Below are positions 1 through 7,832 of a stretch of DNA of 25,309 nt, piece by piece. Source of the DNA: Methanosarcinales archaeon (GTDB lineage Archaea; Halobacteriota; Methanosarcinia; DSM-18856; Methermicoccaceae); contig QMVI01000002.1 in assembly GCA_003661015.1 (NCBI GenBank), positions 1 to 25,309 of the forward strand. Reading direction: 5' to 3'. Within the stretch, counting starts at the first letter, position 1, and each line of letters opens with the position of its first letter. The translations under genes were made by a program, and so were the position numbers. The notes beneath the pieces are model-generated. The model saw nothing but the letters and a program-made list of their open reading frames with translations, searched no databases and was not told where the DNA came from.

Positions 1-1907
1 CAACAGGTATAGCTGTTGGAATGGCAACGAACATACCCCCTCATAACTTATCAGAGGTATGTGATGCGATATGTGCTCTCATCGATAATCCAGAGCTGAC
101 GAACCGTGAGCTCATGAGGTATGTGAAGGGTCCTGATTTTCCCACCGGTGGTGCGGTGTATGGGGTGGATGGAATCATCAGTGCGTATGAGCATGGCAGG
201 GGAACGATTAGGATAAGGGCGGTCGCAGAGATAGAGGATAACCACATCATAATCAGTGAGATTCCGTATCAGGTGAACAAAGCAAAGCTTGTTGAGACGA
301 TTGCAGAGCTGGTCAGAGAAAGAAAACTCGATGGAATATCAGAGGTCAGGGATGAGTCAGATAAAGAAGGAATAAGGGTTGTGGTTGAACTGAGGAAGGA
401 TGCAAATCCGACCATTGTTCTGAACAACCTCTACACCCATACGCAGTGCGAAGTCAGTTTTGGCATAACAAATCTTGCGCTTGTGGATGGAGTTCCGAGA
501 GTTCTCTCACTCAGGGACATGCTCTTCTACTTTATCCAGCACAGAAAAGATGTCATACGCAGACGTTCATTATTTGAGTTGCGAGAGGCAGAAAGAAGAG
601 CTCACATCGTTGATGGGTTGCTGATAGCGATAGAGAACATAGATGAGGTTGTGGTGATAATAAAAAGCTCGAAGAGTGTTGAGATGGCGAGGAGGAGGTT
701 GATGGAAGCGTTCCCGCTCACCGAGCTCCAGACGAACGAGATTCTGAATATGCAGTTGAGAAGGCTCACAGCACTCGAAAGGTCGAAGCTTGAGGATGAA
801 AGAAAGGATTTGATGGAGAAGATAAAGAGGTTAAGGGAACTCCTTTCGAGTGAGAAGAAGATTCTGGAAGTTGTGAAGAGTGAAATCGAGGAGTTGAGAG
901 AAAGATATGGAGACGAGAGACGCACCATCATAATGGAGAAGGCTGGCGAACTCAAGACAGAAGACTTGGTGGCTGACGAGAGGGTTGTGATAACGATTAC
1001 GAGGGCTGGATACATAAAACGCACACCACTCACAACTTTCAGAAGACAGCACAGGGGTGGCAAGGGTGTGAGCTGTATGAGATTGAGGGAGGGGGATTAT
1101 GCAATACTTTCTCATTTCACATCGAATCTTCAGAATCTACTGCTCTTCACAAACAGGGGCAGAGTGTTCTCGCTCAGGGCATACGAGATTCCAGAGGGAG
1201 ACAGGACTTCGAGAGGAAGCTCGATTGCAAAGCTGATAAATCTTGAAAAGGACGAATATATAGCAGACATCATCAGCCATAGAAACAGAATCAGAAACAG
1301 CGGAGAGCTTGTTGGAGAGTATGTTTTTGTTGCAACGAAGAAAGGACTCGTGAAGAAGACTCACATCAAGAAGTTTGAAAATGCCGGAAAGAGAGGCATC
1401 ATCGCCATAAAACTGAAAGATGATGAGGTTGTAGGTGCAAGACTCACAGATGGAAACAAAACGATTCTGTTAGCGACCAGAAATGGAATGGCAACCACCT
1501 TCTCCGAAAGGGATGTGAGAGCCATGGGAAGAAGTGCGAGAGGAGTGAGGGGTATGAAGGTGAAGGATGATGAGGTTGTTGGCATATCTCTGCTCGACAA
1601 AGAGGATATTCTTGTGATATCTGAGAAAGGATATGGGAAGAGAATTGGCGTTCATGAGTTCAGAGTCAAAGGGAGAGGAGGAAAGGGAATAAGGATTGCC
1701 CGGATAACAGATAAGAGTGGAGGGGTGGCTGGCGTCAGGGAAGTTGGTGCGAGGGATGAGGTGGTTTTCACAACAGAAAAAGGTCTTCTCATCAGAACAA
1801 GCGTATCACAGGTCAGGAGAATGCACAGAAGTGCAAAGGGGGTCAGGATTGTGAATGTCTCTTCAGATGATAGGGTTGTGAGCATTTCGGTTATTGGAGG
1901 TGATTGA
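1..1907 (+). CDS. gyrA: DNA gyrase subunit A (5' truncated by window edge)
   Basis: Type IIA topoisomerase subunit that breaks and rejoins DNA; with GyrB it introduces negative supercoils. The frame is open from base 3, and the first codons read TGIAVGMATNIPPHN, a highly conserved GyrA segment lying after the catalytic tyrosine. The active-site Tyr and the true start are therefore upstream of the window, and the ATG at base 21 is internal. The tower and coiled-coil region follows, then a C-terminal beta-pinwheel. Six blade motifs are visible: HRGGKGVSCMRL, TSRGSSIAKL, KRGIIAIKL, SARGVRGMKV, RGGKGIRIAR and SAKGVRIVNV. QHRGGKG in the first blade matches the GyrA box, which favours gyrase over topoisomerase IV. 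It ends in TGA directly abutting the acylphosphatase ATG, so it probably leads a cotranscribed cluster. Gyrase in archaea is generally regarded as acquired from bacteria. Confidence 0.96.
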   Translation, partial: TGIAVGMATNIPPHNLSEVCDAICALIDNPELTNRELMRYVKGPDFPTGGAVYGVDGIISAYEHGRGTIRIRAVAEIEDNHIIISEIPYQVNKAKLVETIAELVRERKLDGISEVRDESDKEGIRVVVELRKDANPTIVLNNLYTHTQCEVSFGITNLALVDGVPRVLSLRDMLFYFIQHRKDVIRRRSLFELREAERRAHIVDGLLIAIENIDEVVVIIKSSKSVEMARRRLMEAFPLTELQTNEILNMQLRRLTALERSKLEDERKDLMEKIKRLRELLSSEKKILEVVKSEIEELRERYGDERRTIIMEKAGELKTEDLVADERVVITITRAGYIKRTPLTTFRRQHRGGKGVSCMRLREGDYAILSHFTSNLQNLLLFTNRGRVFSLRAYEIPEGDRTSRGSSIAKLINLEKDEYIADIISHRNRIRNSGELVGEYVFVATKKGLVKKTHIKKFENAGKRGIIAIKLKDDEVVGARLTDGNKTILLATRNGMATTFSERDVRAMGRSARGVRGMKVKDDEVVGISLLDKEDILVISEKGYGKRIGVHEFRVKGRGGKGIRIARITDKSGGVAGVREVGARDEVVFTTEKGLLIRTSVSQVRRMHRSAKGVRIVNVSSDDRVVSISVIGGD

Positions 1908-2183
1908 ATGGAGAAGAGGATGCATGCTTATGTCTCTGGAATCGTTCAGGGGGTATTTTTCCGCAGTTTCGTTCAGGAAATAGCAATCGAACTCGGTATT
2001 AAAGGATTTGTGAGAAATCTTCGGGATGGAAGGGTTGAGGTGGTTGCAGAGGGGCCGGCAGAGAAACTTGAAGCACTCGAAAAAGAGCTGTGGAAGGGCC
2101 CTCCACTTGCTGTTGTGGATAATGTTGAGGTGAGCTATCATCCTCCAACCGGCGAGTTTAAAGGATTTGTTATAAGGAGGTGA
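1908..2183 (+). CDS. acyP: Acylphosphatase
   Basis: Small cytosolic enzyme that hydrolyses acyl phosphates such as carbamoyl phosphate and 1,3-bisphosphoglycerate. The 91-residue length is normal for the family. The signature GIVQGVFFRSF supplies the phosphate-binding loop and catalytic Arg19; GFVRNLRDGRVEVVAEG supplies catalytic Asn37. The ATG directly follows the gyrA TGA, and the TGA overlaps the next gene's start as TGATG, so translational coupling along this cluster is likely. There is no obvious functional tie to gyrase. No oddities seen. Confidence 0.95.
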   Translation: MEKRMHAYVSGIVQGVFFRSFVQEIAIELGIKGFVRNLRDGRVEVVAEGPAEKLEALEKELWKGPPLAVVDNVEVSYHPPTGEFKGFVIRR

Positions 2184-2512
2184 TGTGGTTGGGAAAGGTG
2201 ATAGCGGAAATATCCATCATCCCCCTTGGGACTGGTACTCCCAGTGTGTCGGAGTACATCAGAGAAGCTGTGAAGATAATAAAATGCAGAGGAATTCCTT
2301 ACAGGGTATGTCCGATGGGAACGGTTGTTGAGGGAGAACTGGATGAGGTGCTTGACCTTCTGAGAGATATTCATGAAGTTCCTTTTCTGATGGGGGCACA
2401 GAGAGTTGTGACAAGGCTTGTGATCGATGAGAGGAGGGACAAGCCCGTGAGCATGGAGCAGAAGGTAAATTCGGTGAAGGAGAGAATTGGTGAGCGGGAT
2501 GATGTGGAGTGA
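2183..2512 (+). CDS. MTH1187-family thiamine-binding protein (UPF0045/DUF77)
   Basis: Small ferredoxin-like-fold protein of the MTH1187/YkoF-type family, whose members bind thiamine-like ligands and assemble into oligomers; the physiological role in archaea is not settled. Recognised by VIAEISIIPLGTGTPSVSEY near the N-terminus, PMGTVVEGELDEV in the middle and a RVVTRLVIDERRDK segment near the end. About 109 residues, a normal length. The start is ambiguous: ATG 2183 overlaps the acylphosphatase stop as TGATG, but the strong AGGAGG at 2175-2180 is better spaced for TTG 2189, and GTG 2180 is also open. It ends in TGA inside the start region of the next gene, consistent with coupled translation. 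Confidence 0.88.
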   Translation: MWLGKVIAEISIIPLGTGTPSVSEYIREAVKIIKCRGIPYRVCPMGTVVEGELDEVLDLLRDIHEVPFLMGAQRVVTRLVIDERRDKPVSMEQKVNSVKERIGERDDVE

Positions 2513-3116
2513 GATGGTGGGCGAGTTATCCGAGCCAATGAGACATCCCAACTGGCTCATAAAAGTGCTTCTCGGTGGCCTTCTTAATATGATTCCTGTT
2601 CTGAATTGGATTGCAGATGGGTACATAATGAGGAGAATTGGACTGGTGGTTGAGGGGGTTGAAGCACTACCAGAATGGGAGAATTTCTGGGATTTGTTTG
2701 TGATGGGAGTGAAATACACCATCGTTTCTGTTTTTTACCTAATAATTCCTCTGGCTGTGATGGGGCTGTCTGCTGTGTTTGGTGATGCATTGGCGGTGGT
2801 GGGCATGATGTTAATCATTCCGTTTGCGTTTTTTCTGCCAATGGCACTCGTCCGTCTTGCCATCACAGATACCATCAGCTCAGCTCTAGATTTTTCAGAC
2901 ATTGTTGAAAGAATCAGATTTGCTTTCTATGACTACACAAAGCTCTTTGCCTTTACCATCCTGATTTTTGGGATGCTGAGTCTTGTGGGAGGAGTCCTCT
3001 CCCTAACAATTTTGCTTTATCCATTTGTGGCAATATTGTCGTTTTACATTATGCTTGTGCTTGCGAAGTTGTATGCAACTCTGTATGTTGAGATTGAGCG
3101 TGGGGTGGTGGAGTGA
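2490..3116 (+). CDS. DUF4013-like integral membrane protein
   Basis: About 208 residues, mostly hydrophobic, with four to six probable membrane segments: around 28-45 (LLGGLLNMIPVLNW), 75-95, 100-125 and a long pair near the C-terminus. The N-terminal pattern, a short amphipathic stretch, HPNWLIKVLLGGLL, then IPVLNWIADGYIMRR, resembles DUF4013 membrane proteins common in methanogens and Archaeoglobi; their function is unknown. GTG 2490 is chosen because GGAG at 2479-2482 lies 7 bases upstream; ATG 2499, 2502 and 2514 are alternatives. It overlaps the gene before it by about 23 bases, and its TGA overlaps the following GTG start, so it belongs to the gyrA cluster. The DUF assignment comes from sequence feel, not a profile search. 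Confidence 0.8.
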   Translation: MSGMMWSEMVGELSEPMRHPNWLIKVLLGGLLNMIPVLNWIADGYIMRRIGLVVEGVEALPEWENFWDLFVMGVKYTIVSVFYLIIPLAVMGLSAVFGDALAVVGMMLIIPFAFFLPMALVRLAITDTISSALDFSDIVERIRFAFYDYTKLFAFTILIFGMLSLVGGVLSLTILLYPFVAILSFYIMLVLAKLYATLYVEIERGVVE

Positions 3117-4027
3117 AGGTTCTTGTGAGTGGTGGTGCAGGATACATTGGAAGCCACTTGTGTGAAGCACTTGTTCAGCAAGGACACGAAGTTGTTGTTC
3201 TTGATGACCTCTCGACAGGCTGTTTGTCCAACATAGAACACATCGACGTTGAGTTCGTGAGAGGGTCTGTTCTTGACAGGGAGTGTGTTAGGTCTGCGTG
3301 TGATGGCGTGGATATGGTGTTCCATCTTGCATCTGTTCCAGATGTCAGAAACACAGATCCAGAATAGCATTTCAACTCGAATGTTGCTGGAACCTACAAC
3401 GTTCTTGAAAGTATGAGGGAAGTTGGGATTGGTAAGGTTGCCTTCACATCAACCTCGACAGTGTATGGTGAGCCGTCTGTTATTCCAGTTCCAGAAGATT
3501 ACTCACCTTTGAAGCCGATCTCATTGTATGGAGCGACAAAACTTGCATCAGAGGCACTGATAATAGGTTATTCAGGTTTCTATGGGATTGAATATTGGAT
3601 ATTCAGGCTTGCGAACATAGTCGGTGGTAGATTCAGGAGAGGCGTTGTTTTTGATTTCGTTAGAAAGTTGAACAAAGACCCAAAGAGATTGGAGATATTG
3701 GGGGATGGAACACAGAGGAAGTCGTACCTGCACGTTTCAGAATGTGTTGATGCGATACTTTACACGGTCAGGCATTCCAAAGGCGGTGTGTTCAATGTGG
3801 GTTCTGAGGACGATATAAGTGTGAGGAGAATAGCAGAAATAACTGTTGAGGAAATGGATCTTGATGATGTTGAGTTCGTGTACAACAGTCCGTACGATGG
3901 CAGGGGATGGAAAGGTGATGTGAAATATATCAGACTCGACATATCCAAGCTGAAAGGGATTGGGTGGAGACCGAGGATGAATTCTGAGGAGAGCATAAGG
4001 GTTGCAGTCAAGGATTTACTTGTCTGA
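3113..4027 (+). CDS. NDP-sugar epimerase/dehydratase (extended SDR), with one in-frame TAG
   Basis: Extended short-chain dehydrogenase acting on nucleotide sugars, in the UDP-glucose/GlcNAc 4-epimerase-like group; it would supply sugars for glycans or glycolipids. GTG start overlaps the preceding TGA. SGGAGYIGSH (residues 6-15) is the NAD-binding GxxGxxG loop, DDLSTG follows beta 2, and Y139-G-A-T-K143 is the catalytic YxxxK, with Ser/Thr at 113-116. Codon 85 (3365-3367) is TAG in the context NTDPE-TAG-HFNSNVAGTYN, and frame and homology continue to TGA at 4025-4027. Total length is 304 residues, typical of the family. Stopping at the TAG would leave only the Rossmann start without catalytic residues. 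I therefore annotate one gene read through TAG, probably pyrrolysine. Exact substrate unknown. The 3' end overlaps the convergent cca by 20 bases. Confidence 0.9.
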
Positions 4028-5324
4028 ACACCTTTCCTTTCTCTATGATATCCTTTCCAACCAGCACTTTTGCATTTTCAGGAAGATATTCTTTGAGATG
4101 TTTTCCAAGTGAGCATTCTCTCATTCTCTCGATGAGAAGCTCGTGTGCTTTAGTGTACTTTCTCCGCAGGTCAACGCAGTATCTTCCTCTCTCTATATAC
4201 ACATCAGAGAGAGTGTGTGCATTGCGGGAGTACTTCTCATAGAACCTCTCTGCATGGGCTCTCTCATCTACAGGAGGGCCTATGTGTTTTCTCACATTTG
4301 GAAGCTCAAAGACCTCGAGCTCGAATAAAATGCCAACAAAACCCTCCCTCTCACACACCTTTTTTGAGTACGTTCTGAACCCTTCTGATGCCAGAAGTCT
4401 CTCGAAAGAGTCCATTGCCTTGTATATCTGAGGATACAGTATGTCATCCGATATGTCAGGTTTTGCGAATTCTATTTCAATATACTGAGTCCCTCTTGAA
4501 AAATCGAGTTCGGGCATTTCGTCCTTTTCGATAAAGAATTCTATGCTCGGGTTTTTGAGGAATTGCCTTGCGTGGTGTATGCTCTTTGCAAAGTTATCAA
4601 GACTCAGAGCAGAGGCAACATTCCTCTTTGGGTCAACAGGGTCAACAACGACAAGCGGGTCTCTGTGTTTCCTCGTTCCGTGCTTTTCTATGTCTATTAC
4701 AGTTCCTCTCCTCCATTTAGCCATTGCCTTTATGCATTCTATGAAAGACCCGTAGTAGATTATCAAAAGCTCACAGAGATATCCAGAATAACCCATTCTT
4801 TTGAGTTCAGAACCATAGAGTCCTGCTCCTATCAGAAATTGTTTAAGAAGCCGTACCTCGTCCTCCTTTCCCTTTATGTACCTCATCACATACTCGTTGT
4901 GGTGTGGTGTGCGGTCAACAGGAGAACGTATATGCGATGGGTCTTTCACATCATAACAAGGAACTATATCAACCTCAAACTCATTGAACAGAACTTTGAT
5001 GTAGGGATGGTCTGCATATCTTTCGACAACCTGTCCACTCCATTTTTTCGCAAGCTTCTCTCCAATCTTCTTTGCAAGCTTCAGCCCAACCTCTTCGAGC
5101 TCTTCTAGAGGTATATCTTCTGGAAATGCCATGAACAAATCCACATCGTATTTTCCCCGAAGCCAAGTACCTCTCGCAACTGATCCAACCAACAGGCACC
5201 TCACTCTGGACTCAACAGTTTCTTCCGCAATCTTCAAAATCTCCTGTGTTATTTTCTGAACTCCGTTTGTTGGTTTTACCATATCAAGAGCCTGATTGAT
5301 TACTTGGTTTATTTTCTGCTCCAT
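4008..5324 (-). CDS. cca: CCA tRNA nucleotidyltransferase (archaeal class I)
   Basis: Adds or repairs the 3'-terminal CCA of tRNAs from CTP and ATP without a nucleic acid template. The 438-residue length matches archaeal class I enzymes. Motif LVGSVARGTWLRGKYDVDLF (residues 45-64) is the nucleotidyltransferase signature, with metal ligands D60 and D62; the third carboxylate is in FEVDIVPCYDV. The central PAP/OAS1-like region contains GYSGYLCELLIIYYG, and the C-terminal tail region follows. ATG 5324 has AGGTGAG just upstream, only about 9 bases after the thpR stop. It is the last gene of UPF0179-thpR-cca. The TGA stop overlaps the convergent epimerase gene by 20 bases. Confidence 0.96.
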   Translation of the reverse strand: MEQKINQVINQALDMVKPTNGVQKITQEILKIAEETVESRVRCLLVGSVARGTWLRGKYDVDLFMAFPEDIPLEELEEVGLKLAKKIGEKLAKKWSGQVVERYADHPYIKVLFNEFEVDIVPCYDVKDPSHIRSPVDRTPHHNEYVMRYIKGKEDEVRLLKQFLIGAGLYGSELKRMGYSGYLCELLIIYYGSFIECIKAMAKWRRGTVIDIEKHGTRKHRDPLVVVDPVDPKRNVASALSLDNFAKSIHHARQFLKNPSIEFFIEKDEMPELDFSRGTQYIEIEFAKPDISDDILYPQIYKAMDSFERLLASEGFRTYSKKVCEREGFVGILFELEVFELPNVRKHIGPPVDERAHAERFYEKYSRNAHTLSDVYIERGRYCVDLRRKYTKAHELLIERMRECSLGKHLKEYLPENAKVLVGKDIIEKGKVFRQVNP

Positions 5325-5333
5325 GCACTCACC

Positions 5334-5870
5334 TTATCTCAGACCAAATTCCTTAACCTCCTCATATATTGGTCCCTTTGGTGTGAGTGTGCTTTTCATG
5401 AGTGAGAAGGAATGGGAGTGGAATTTTCCAAACTCTTTATCCTTCATGTCATCCAGCAGTTTCAGAATTCTTTTCTTTCCGCCCTCATTTAACCATTTAA
5501 CTCTTGCAATTGTGATGTGGGGGTGGAAGTCACGCTTCTCTTTTGGAAAACCTGCCTCTGCGAGGACGTTTTCGATGCTCTCAACGAGCGGAAGGAACTC
5601 ACCCTCGCATCCAACCCAGATAACCTGTATTCTTGATCTGTTTGGAAACACTCCAACACCATGAACACGTACATCAAACGCATTCTCTTCCACTCTTTTC
5701 AACGCATCCAGAACTCCATCCATATTCGAAACCTCACCCAGAAATTTTAGGGTGATGTGGATGGATTCTGGTCTCACGGGTTTGATCCCCTCGGAGGGAA
5801 GATATTTCTGAACCTCTGCTATACTGTCTTTCAGTTCGGGCGGTATGTTGATTGCAACGAACAACCTCAT
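5334..5870 (-). CDS. thpR: RNA 2',3'-cyclic phosphodiesterase (2H family, LigT-like)
   Basis: 2H phosphoesterase that opens 2',3'-cyclic phosphates at RNA ends; the family was first described as a 2'-5' RNA ligase. The two defining HxTx motifs are SIHITLKFLGEV near residue 37 and PHITIARVKW near residue 125. About 178 residues, a normal length. ATG 5870 (MRLFVAINIP) is chosen because family members begin this way and GGTGAGGGGAG precedes it; GTG 5888 overlaps the UPF0179 stop as GTGA and would add six residues. It lies between UPF0179 and cca, consistent with a joint role in RNA 3'-end maturation. Ends in TAA. Confidence 0.94.
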   Translation of the reverse strand: MRLFVAINIPPELKDSIAEVQKYLPSEGIKPVRPESIHITLKFLGEVSNMDGVLDALKRVEENAFDVRVHGVGVFPNRSRIQVIWVGCEGEFLPLVESIENVLAEAGFPKEKRDFHPHITIARVKWLNEGGKKRILKLLDDMKDKEFGKFHSHSFSLMKSTLTPKGPIYEEVKEFGLR

Positions 5871-5884
5871 CTCATCGACTCCCC

Positions 5885-6331
5885 TCACCGTCTAAGTTCG
5901 ACCACTTTCAACGAATATCCTTTTTTACACTTTATAGGCTCCAATACACGCACAATTGCTGCCTTATCCCCCTCCTCAAATCCCTCTGGATGACAAAGTC
6001 CATAGTTTGGACAGGTTATTTCGTTGCACTCTATCATGGAATAAACTATCTTCGACCCTTCGAACGCCTTTCTTGATTCTATCGCAACCTTCTGCGGTAC
6101 TTCCACAACCTCAACTGCCTGAATCCCTTCTTCGTGGAGAGGACACTCGTGTACTGGGGCATCTCTCACACCCACAACCCTGTACCTGCTCCCCTTCGTC
6201 AGATTCATACACGAGTTCTTGAGTTTGCAAGTTCTACATTCAGAACTCTCTCCAACAAATACGAACTCGTATCCCGGATTCGCAACCATCTTTCCTATGA
6301 GTGTTATTATTACGTTGTCATCTTCCATCAT
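5885..6331 (-). CDS. UPF0179 family protein, cysteine-rich
   Basis: Archaeal uncharacterised family of about 148 residues. Visible features: ESSECRTCKLKNSCMNL (a CxxC-x4-C cluster), a later HECPLH, and a second half with ECNEITCPNYGLCHPEGF. The repeated Cys/His pairs suggest a metal or Fe-S site, but no function is established. ATG 6331 is preferred because AAGGA lies 9 bases upstream; GTG 6355 would add eight residues without a signal. It is the first gene of a probable operon with thpR and cca, which hints at RNA metabolism (inference from context only). Ends in TGA. Confidence 0.85.
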   Translation of the reverse strand: MMEDDNVIITLIGKMVANPGYEFVFVGESSECRTCKLKNSCMNLTKGSRYRVVGVRDAPVHECPLHEEGIQAVEVVEVPQKVAIESRKAFEGSKIVYSMIECNEITCPNYGLCHPEGFEEGDKAAIVRVLEPIKCKKGYSLKVVELRR

Positions 6332-6358
6332 ACACACCCATCCTTCTTTATTCACAAG

Positions 6359-6370
6359 GGTTAAAAAAGA
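6359..6370. promoter_or_regulatory. Divergent promoter element, UPF0179 / glycosyltransferase
   Basis: AT run TTAAAAAA at 6361-6368 is centred about 26 bases before the glycosyltransferase ATG (6390), which has no Shine-Dalgarno sequence, as expected for a leaderless archaeal mRNA. Read on the minus strand it lies about 33 bases before the UPF0179 ATG. Assigned by spacing and composition only. Confidence 0.45.
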
Positions 6371-6389
6371 TGTGGATATACATATTTTG

Positions 6390-7097
6390 ATGATATCGGT
6401 AATCGTCCCCGCCTATAACAAATGTGATGAGATTGAGAAAGCACTGGTCGAGTTGATTGAAGTCATGGAGCGGGTGGGGGAGTATGAGATTGTGGTGGTG
6501 GATGATGGTTCTTATGATGGCACCTCCACAGTTCTGAGGAGATTGGGTAGGGAGTATGAGCTAACTTGTGTTTTTCTTGAGAGGAACGTTGGGAAAGGTA
6601 ATGCGATAAGAGAGGGATTTTTGAGGAGCAAAGGTGATATAGTTGTATTCACAGATGCGGATAGAGACCTCCCACCATCCCAGATTCCTTAGCTCATTGA
6701 GGAATTGGAGGGTGTGGATGGTGTGATAGGTTCGAAGAGACATCCAGATTCTTAGGTTGAGTATCCGTTGAGAAGGAGAATACTGAGCTGGTCATACTTT
6801 ATTTTTGAGAAGGCTCTTTTCAGACTTCCGCTCTCAGACACCCAAACAGGTCTTCAGGCCTACAGGAGATGTGTTCTTGAAAGGGTATTTCAGATGATGA
6901 AGGTATCTGGTTTCGCATTCAATATGGAGTTGGTTGTACTCTCGTTAAGACTCGGGTACAGACTGAAAAGTGTGCCAATTGTTTTGAAGTACGAGAGACC
7001 AAAGAGAGGTTTTCCCGCATCAAAGATGTTGAGGATGGCATGGGACACCCTGAAGGTTTTCTATCACCTTCATACGGGTGGATATAGCGGGCTCTGA
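6390..7097 (+). CDS. Family 2 glycosyltransferase (dolichyl-phosphate sugar synthase-like), with two in-frame TAG codons
   Basis: GT-A fold glycosyltransferase of the DPM1/DPG synthase type, transferring a sugar from a nucleotide donor, probably to a polyprenyl phosphate or glycan. MISVIVPAYNKCDEIEKAL is the family N-terminus, VVVDDGSYDGT (D38-D39) the first nucleotide-sugar site, FTDADRDLPP (D89, D91) the DxD metal site, and LSDTQTGLQAYRR the acceptor-loop signature. TAG occurs at codon 101 (6690-6692, after DLPPSQIP) and codon 122 (6753-6755, in KRHPDS-TAG-VEYPLRRR). Both lie in one frame within a conserved architecture, ending at TGA 7095-7097, 235 residues. No TAA or TGA interrupts it and no frameshift is needed. 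Read as a standard gene it would be three fragments. No C-terminal membrane domain. ATG 6390 chosen; TTG 6387 is adjacent. Confidence 0.88.
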
Positions 7098-7128
7098 AAT
7101 CCAAAACGAAGTCTGGAACATCAAGACA

Positions 7129-7788
7129 TCATGACTGCAGTGAGTACTTCAGTGTGTCTAAGAACCAGTAGCCATCTCTCATAATCGTTCTGGTCTCTGT
7201 GAGCTCTATTCTATTTTTGAAGAGAGGACCATCAATCACGAGGGTGTGGTATTCGCCGTTCTCTCCACACAGGTCAATGTGGCTGTCCTTCAGATATTCT
7301 AAGAACTTTCTGTCTACCTTTCGTCCAATCCACTTTTCATCAATTAAATCAGAATTGGCACTGACTATTATCGCTTCAAAGCCATCATCGATAAATTCAA
7401 GCAGAATCTCTTCCGTAGCCCTGCCCCAGAGTGGCTCAATCGCTTCAATCCCCAGCTCCCCACAAACTCTCTCCACCCAGTCTCTGTGTTCTTGGAGATA
7501 TATGTCACCAAAGACCATCCCCTTTACACCGTTCTGTACCAGACCTTTCACCGCCTCTTTGAACTCCTGTTCATATTCCTCTGGAGTGGTCTCCTTTTGC
7601 AGTAGAGGAATGCCGATAGCTCTGGCTTGCAGTTGAATTAATCTGGCTTCTGTTCCATGAAAACTTACCCGTTTATGTTCCTTGGAGATAAAATTCACGA
7701 GATGAGAAATATCCATTCCATCTGAAATTGCTTTATAGCATGCGAAACAGCTGTCCTTTCCTCCACTCCATGATGCAATGTAGCTCAT
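7129..7788 (-). CDS. dph6: Diphthine--ammonia ligase
   Basis: ATP-dependent amidation of diphthine to diphthamide on elongation factor 2, the last step of that modification. The 219 residues begin with ASWSGGKDSCFACYKA, the PP-loop SGGKDS that binds ATP. The C-terminal motif CGENGEYHTLVIDGPLF is characteristic of the DPH6/MJ0570 family. EPLWGRATEEILLEFIDDGF is also a family block. It has its own promoter: TTATTTAAATATT at 7811-7823, about 28 bases before ATG 7788, with no Shine-Dalgarno. TGA stop, convergent with the glycosyltransferase 31 bases away. The first two diphthamide genes are not in this window. Confidence 0.93.
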   Translation of the reverse strand: MSYIASWSGGKDSCFACYKAISDGMDISHLVNFISKEHKRVSFHGTEARLIQLQARAIGIPLLQKETTPEEYEQEFKEAVKGLVQNGVKGMVFGDIYLQEHRDWVERVCGELGIEAIEPLWGRATEEILLEFIDDGFEAIIVSANSDLIDEKWIGRKVDRKFLEYLKDSHIDLCGENGEYHTLVIDGPLFKNRIELTETRTIMRDGYWFLDTLKYSLQS

Positions 7789-7810
7789 AACTTTATCCAG
7801 TAGATTTGGG

Positions 7811-7823
7811 TTATTTAAATATT
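7811..7823 (-). promoter_or_regulatory. Putative TATA box of dph6
   Basis: AT-only stretch with TTTAAA centred about 28 bases upstream of the dph6 ATG. The spacing fits transcription starting at or very near the start codon (leaderless). Confidence 0.5.
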
Positions 7824-7832
7824 TTTTTTGCC

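Noticed and set aside
21..23. ATG 21 as the start of gyrA
   Set aside because: The frame is open upstream to the window edge and encodes TGIAVG, conserved GyrA sequence, so this Met is internal.
602..1063. 153-codon frame opposite gyrA
   Set aside because: Antisense shadow of the GyrA coiled-coil region, with no motif.
3113..4027. Epimerase as a pseudogene split by a nonsense mutation
   Set aside because: Full-length homology continues in the same frame, and four other unrelated genes show the same codon and never TAA or TGA. Independent decay would hit all three stops and would include frameshifts.
6753..7097. A separate short gene starting at ATG 6768 within the glycosyltransferase
   Set aside because: No Shine-Dalgarno or promoter precedes it, and the protein is the C-terminal half of the same GT2 enzyme in the same frame.
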